Below, piece by piece: positions 43,092 to 64,000 of a DNA stretch of 64,000 nucleotides. Source of the stretch: Nematostella vectensis (taxonomy: Eukaryota; Cnidaria; Anthozoa; Actiniaria; Edwardsiidae); NCBI RefSeq assembly GCF_932526225.1, contig NC_064041.1, positions 15,160,951 through 15,224,950 on the forward strand. Direction: 5' to 3'. Position numbers and translations under genes: made by a program. Position 1 is the first letter of the stretch, and each line of letters starts with the position of its first letter. The notes under the pieces are model-generated. The model saw nothing but the letters and a program-made list of their open reading frames with translations. It was not told the origin of the DNA and did not search any database.

Positions 43092-43523
43092 GCAAAAGCC
43101 AAGATTTACATCAATTTCATTTTAAGATATGTCTTTATATGGCTTTAAATTAAGAACTACATAAATTTAGACATTCTTTTAAAATACATAAACTTGTACT
43201 TCTTTTTGATTCTTAAATACCAAGTACAAATTATTTGCTGAGTAACTTAATAAGTATATTAACATTAATAAATATATGTTTATAATATTATATAATTAGT
43301 ATACATTTATAGTCTTACAAGCCAACATAGATTATTTGCTTACTTAAAAAAAAACAGCAAAATAAATTTTCTGAAACAAAGCCAAAGATGTTTCTTAAAT
43401 GTGAATTTGATTCTTCTTCAATTAACATTCAACCAGAGATTTTTTAAGAAAACTTAGAGGAAGTACATACATATGTTTAAAAATTATACTAAATCAACTG
43501 ATTATTCCTCTTATTGGATGAGA
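41911..43523. other. Intergenic region between the coiled-coil gene and TFB2M
   Basis: The genes are convergent. AATAAA at 41925–41930 is the likely polyA signal of the upstream gene. A (TA)n microsatellite lies at 43043–43091. Nothing else recognised. Confidence 0.55.
43043..43091. repeat. (TA)n microsatellite
   Basis: Near-pure TA dinucleotides with a few ACA or GTA interruptions. Confidence 0.9.
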
Positions 43524-44630
43524 TTAGTATCTGCTACTCATAGAGTAAAAGAACTCCAGTGACCTTTCATTCCACTGGAAAAATTGCTCTAACAGCCTGC
43601 CATACATTTTAGGTACCAAATCACTGGCTCTTGTATCATGAGGCAACCCAAGGTTGTCCAAGATAACATGACTACCAGGGGATATCCCATCCAGTGATGT
43701 TGCCAATGATTGCTTTGGTTTAATCATTAAAATCCTGATGAAGTATCCAACTAAATGCAAGCAGTCTTCTGGGATTGAAAAATCAAGTCTCTTCTTAGGC
43801 ACAATGCTAATGAGCTGAAGTTCCTTTTTTCCGTCTTTGCGGAAATATGGGTCAAACATTTGGCATGGCTCCCTGTGAATGACATTTACATCACAGAATA
43901 ACGACGCCATGATTGACAAGCGGTTATAGTACTTAGTGCCTGGCTGTGCAAGTAGCCTCTCTGCACGGTCATGAGTATAGAAAAACAAAAGTTCACATCT
44001 TCCTATCTTGAAAATACTTTCTTTGCCAGGGACACGTGCAAGATAGCTCATCAAAATCTTTGTTGTAGATGCCAAAGTTTTTCCACCTTCAATTCCAACA
44101 AATTTAACTGGGGTCTCATCTGATTCCCATTCCACAGGAGAAATCCCTTTAAATAAATCCTTTGAGGCGATCGCAGGCGCTCGACAAATACGAGCTTTGG
44201 TATCGCTTTCATCGTGAACTAAATGTGGATCAATCTTCCCAAAGTCACCAAACAGAGGGGTGAACTTTCCATTAGTTTCGCTTTGAAGTGATCGAAGATC
44301 TTCCATAAATATTTTATCTGGTTCTAGACCGATAACTTGCTTGGCTCCAGAGTCGATCATCGCTCTAGTTAGCATTCCTGGTCCCGGACTCGCCTCTATC
44401 ACACAATGTCCTTGGACGTTCAACACCTTTGCGACTCTTTCAGCCAAATCTCGATCTGTTATATACTTGTAATTTTTCACTGTGTAACTTCTTGGCTTTA
44501 GATTGTACTTCTCTATTAGTGTAGCTCTTGAAAAATACGGTCTACAGTGTTTTCTAAGCGGTGAAAACACTGCAAGAGAATTATTTGAGATTTTTCTCCA
44601 TCGGAAACGTAACCACATGGCAGTCGCCAT
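43524..44630 (-). CDS. TFB2M: Mitochondrial transcription factor B2 / rRNA adenine dimethylase-like protein
   Basis: Mitochondrial transcription initiation factor of the KsgA/Dim1 methyltransferase family. A single exon of 368 residues from the ATG at 44630. The frame extends 18 codons further to an ATG at 44684, but the internal start is preferred because it opens an acidic-free, Arg-rich presequence (MATAMWLRFRWRKISNNSLA…) and lies in a strong CAAGATGGCG context. The SAM-binding region is visible: HCVIEASPGPGMLTRAMIDS, then QVIGLEPD. The usual NLPY-type catalytic motif is not seen; the corresponding stretch reads KFVGIEGGKTLASTTKI, which fits TFB2M rather than an active KsgA or TFB1M. Length matches family members (about 390). 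It is head-to-head with ATG5, with 302 bp between start codons. It has no introns, unlike all neighbours. Confidence 0.88.
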   Translation of the reverse strand: MATAMWLRFRWRKISNNSLAVFSPLRKHCRPYFSRATLIEKYNLKPRSYTVKNYKYITDRDLAERVAKVLNVQGHCVIEASPGPGMLTRAMIDSGAKQVIGLEPDKIFMEDLRSLQSETNGKFTPLFGDFGKIDPHLVHDESDTKARICRAPAIASKDLFKGISPVEWESDETPVKFVGIEGGKTLASTTKILMSYLARVPGKESIFKIGRCELLFFYTHDRAERLLAQPGTKYYNRLSIMASLFCDVNVIHREPCQMFDPYFRKDGKKELQLISIVPKKRLDFSIPEDCLHLVGYFIRILMIKPKQSLATSLDGISPGSHVILDNLGLPHDTRASDLVPKMYGRLLEQFFQWNERSLEFFYSMSSRY

Positions 44631-44932
44631 CTTGATTTGAAACACTTGACAATCCACAGGCAAACCATATAGGTGGGATTCCATTAGCAGATTAAAAGCT
44701 CAGAATATCTACTAAAAACACACATACGATAACAGAACAGTTACATGCTCGAAAATGTAAAGCAGCAAACACATATAAAACACACGGCTGAGATTTGATA
44801 AATTAAAAAAAACAAAAAACATATTTACCAAAAATTATTTGAAATTCTTTCTAAGCTTCGTTTGGTCGCCTGTGCGGTCTTGTTGATTCGAGACATCGAG
44901 CGCACAGACCCCTGGGAAACAGAACATCCAAG
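44631..44932. promoter_or_regulatory. Bidirectional TFB2M/ATG5 promoter
   Basis: About 300 bp separate the two divergent ATGs. No TATA box is apparent. Both start codons are embedded in CAAGATGGCG (44929–44938 plus strand; 44625–44634 minus strand), matching the YY1 core and the TISU element that directs initiation on very short 5' UTRs. Confidence 0.6.
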
Positions 44933-54454
<9,522 letters not shown>

Positions 54455-55619
54455 TGGTCTGTTATCACAGAACGAAATTAATATGTATATATAGCTGTTA
54501 ACAGGAAAGTACCCAGGATTGACTAAAGGGGTGTGCACATCAATATGTATCACATGCAAAAAGCTTAGGTTTTGAAGATTCCCTAATCAGATATCACCCA
54601 CTTTTTGGCTGCAAAGGGGGGGGTGCGTGCACCCCCCCTGTGTATGTTCCTGGTTAACGGAAATGTCGAGTTATCAGAGAAATACATTTAGAGAGATGTC
54701 TTATACCTTTAGCAGTTTAAACAAAAGATATCTAATCTGTTATGAGCTGTAGGTATATATAGTATATATAGGTATACAGCTATTTCAAATAAGTGTGCAC
54801 TTGAAGAATCCATGTGTTAACCTGCAGTGATTCATGGGTGTCAAATAAATAAGCATAAACAAAAGCAAATCCAGGTTTAGAAAGCAGAAGCATTCTTGTT
54901 TATTTGAGGATAAAGCCATTTATACCACCCATAACCACTGTGGGTTACTCAGTCAACCCATCGAAACTCAAACTTGGCTAATTTTGAGCCATCCTTTGCT
55001 CATTTTGAATCAAATTGAGTAATAGTAGTTTTCTGTTAGAATAGTATGCAGATGAAGGATTTCTTGGATGGGGGTGGGAGTTCGGTACTAATAAATAAAT
55101 ACTAAATGTGGGGAAGGGGGGTCACAGGCCCCTTTATATCAGAGGGGCCAAGGTACAAAACTATGTGCTACTTATACTGTAAGAGTTATTATGTCGCTAT
55201 GATAATAAGCAGCTTTTTAAGATTCCAAAAAGAAAGATCCATGAGTCCATAACAAATAACCATTAGTCAACAACCCATGTATAAATCAAATACAATTGTA
55301 GTAAAAATATTTTTTTTATTGGACACATGAAGTTGAGCCGTTCTTATTTTTAAAGTCTTATTTTTTTAGATTTCGGTTACCTGAAATCATACACACCAGC
55401 TGAGTAAAAACAGAACTACATAAATGATCAATAACAATAGTATTTTAAGTCACTAGTATGAGCACAATTTGATTCTTCATTTTTAGAGTGATCACTATAA
55501 TAAAAAAAATAATTGCTGCTATCTGAGCTGGACGTTTTTTTGAAAAAATGTGCTTGACACTAAAACACTAAAAGCGGCTGCTAAGCAGACTACAAGGAGA
55601 TGTGATTGGATTAAAAAGA
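54455..55619. other. Intergenic region between convergent ATG5 and DHPS
   Basis: Contains a G/C palindrome GGGGGGTGCGTGCACCCCCC near 54618 and another G-rich patch near 55065–55150. No gene recognised; it should hold both 3' UTRs. Confidence 0.5.
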
Positions 55620-63475
<7,856 letters not shown>

Positions 63476-63542
63476 CTGTAGTACATGAATGGCACAAAGG
63501 AAAAGTCAGCACAGAATTTCTATCATTAATTGGGGTAACAAC

Positions 63543-64000
63543 AGGGTGGTGAAGAGTATTTTCGTGATTCCTGATTGGCCCTAAATTAAATTTGTGATTC
63601 GCGAAAAGCCTAAACATAAATTTGTGAATCCTGATCGAGTACTCTATCGTGAAATGTGACCGTAGACGCCGAAAATAATTGAAAAAAGAAATTAATGTAA
63701 CAAGAGCGACAGCAAAACAGTGCCCAACTAGACAGCTGTAGGGCAATCACTGCGCTTCGATTGTAACAGCGTCTCTATTCATACTTTTATACGTAGAAAT
63801 TAACATTGATGTTATTGTGTGTTAGTTCAACTGAGGAGTGAATCAACTGCAGCGTTGATCTATGTATATTAAATCATATATTCATGAGCAAAGCAAAAGT
63901 TAAAACCATGATTCATGAAAGCTTCTTTTTTAAATTCGTGATTCGTGAAAGCCTAAAAAATGACTTCGTGATTCGTGATGGGTACCCCCTGTTCACCACC
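63543..64000. mobile_element. Possible inverted-repeat element with CGTGATTCGTGA interior
   Basis: Left GGTGGTGAAGAG (63543) and right CTGTTCACCACC (ends at the window edge) form short inverted termini. The interior repeats CGTGATTCGTGAAAGCCTAA-like words at 63563, 63591, 63620, 63910, 63939 and 63969. It may continue past the window. Confidence 0.4.

Noticed and set aside
42923-43153. 76-codon ORF with IYIYIY run
   Set aside because: Produced by the (TA)n microsatellite.

Overview
This is a eukaryotic, intron-rich, AT-rich animal sequence. The gene content (a PAN–EGF–F5/8C modular secreted protein, a divergent T-box factor, and metazoan ATG5, NEK6/7, DHPS, TFB2M and DNTTIP2 orthologues with short exons and GT–AG introns) points to a cnidarian, most likely a sea anemone such as Nematostella vectensis. 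The species is an inference from gene style, not shown directly.

Layout: 1–2.7 kb intergenic with dispersed and degenerate repeats; 2.76–8.42 kb (+) a secreted PAN–EGF–EGF–F5/8C gene whose first exon looks broken; 10.34–17.36 kb (−) a nine-exon NEK6/NEK7-type kinase; 19.63–22.32 kb (−) a seven-exon DNTTIP2/FCF2 pre-rRNA processing factor; 24.94–34.26 kb (+) a five-exon divergent T-box gene; 36.41–41.91 kb (+) a four-exon unknown coiled-coil, tail-anchored protein; 43.52–44.63 kb (−) an intronless TFB2M, head-to-head with ATG5 (44.93–54.45 kb, +, eight exons, full length); 55.62–63.48 kb (−) deoxyhypusine synthase, seven exons, with the 5' end outside the window. Exon borders were set by hand from GT/AG sites, reading phase and recalled protein families; for every gene except the PAN gene the phases close exactly.

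The most striking feature is the tandem repeats. Nearly every large array lies in an intron, and in eight exon junctions of five unrelated genes the repeat unit itself carries the splice site, often with the last or first exon nucleotides: NEK exon 6 donor and exon 7 acceptor, DNTTIP2 exon 5 donor, coiled-coil gene exon 2 donor, ATG5 exon 3 acceptor and exon 4 donor, and DHPS donor and acceptor of one 4 kb intron made only of arrays. A ninth junction (DHPS, at 56509) has an array starting a few bases inside the intron. In ATG5 the 64-bp unit, about 78 copies, includes the codon of the lysine that receives ATG12. The very long ORFs over these arrays are artefacts of stop-free repeat units.

The genes are housekeeping functions (autophagy, eIF5A hypusination, mitochondrial transcription, ribosome biogenesis, mitotic kinase) plus one developmental regulator and one secreted adhesion-like protein. 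They form no evident pathway. The only clear regulatory pairing is the TFB2M/ATG5 bidirectional promoter, where both start codons sit in a CAAGATGGCG (YY1/TISU-like) element.
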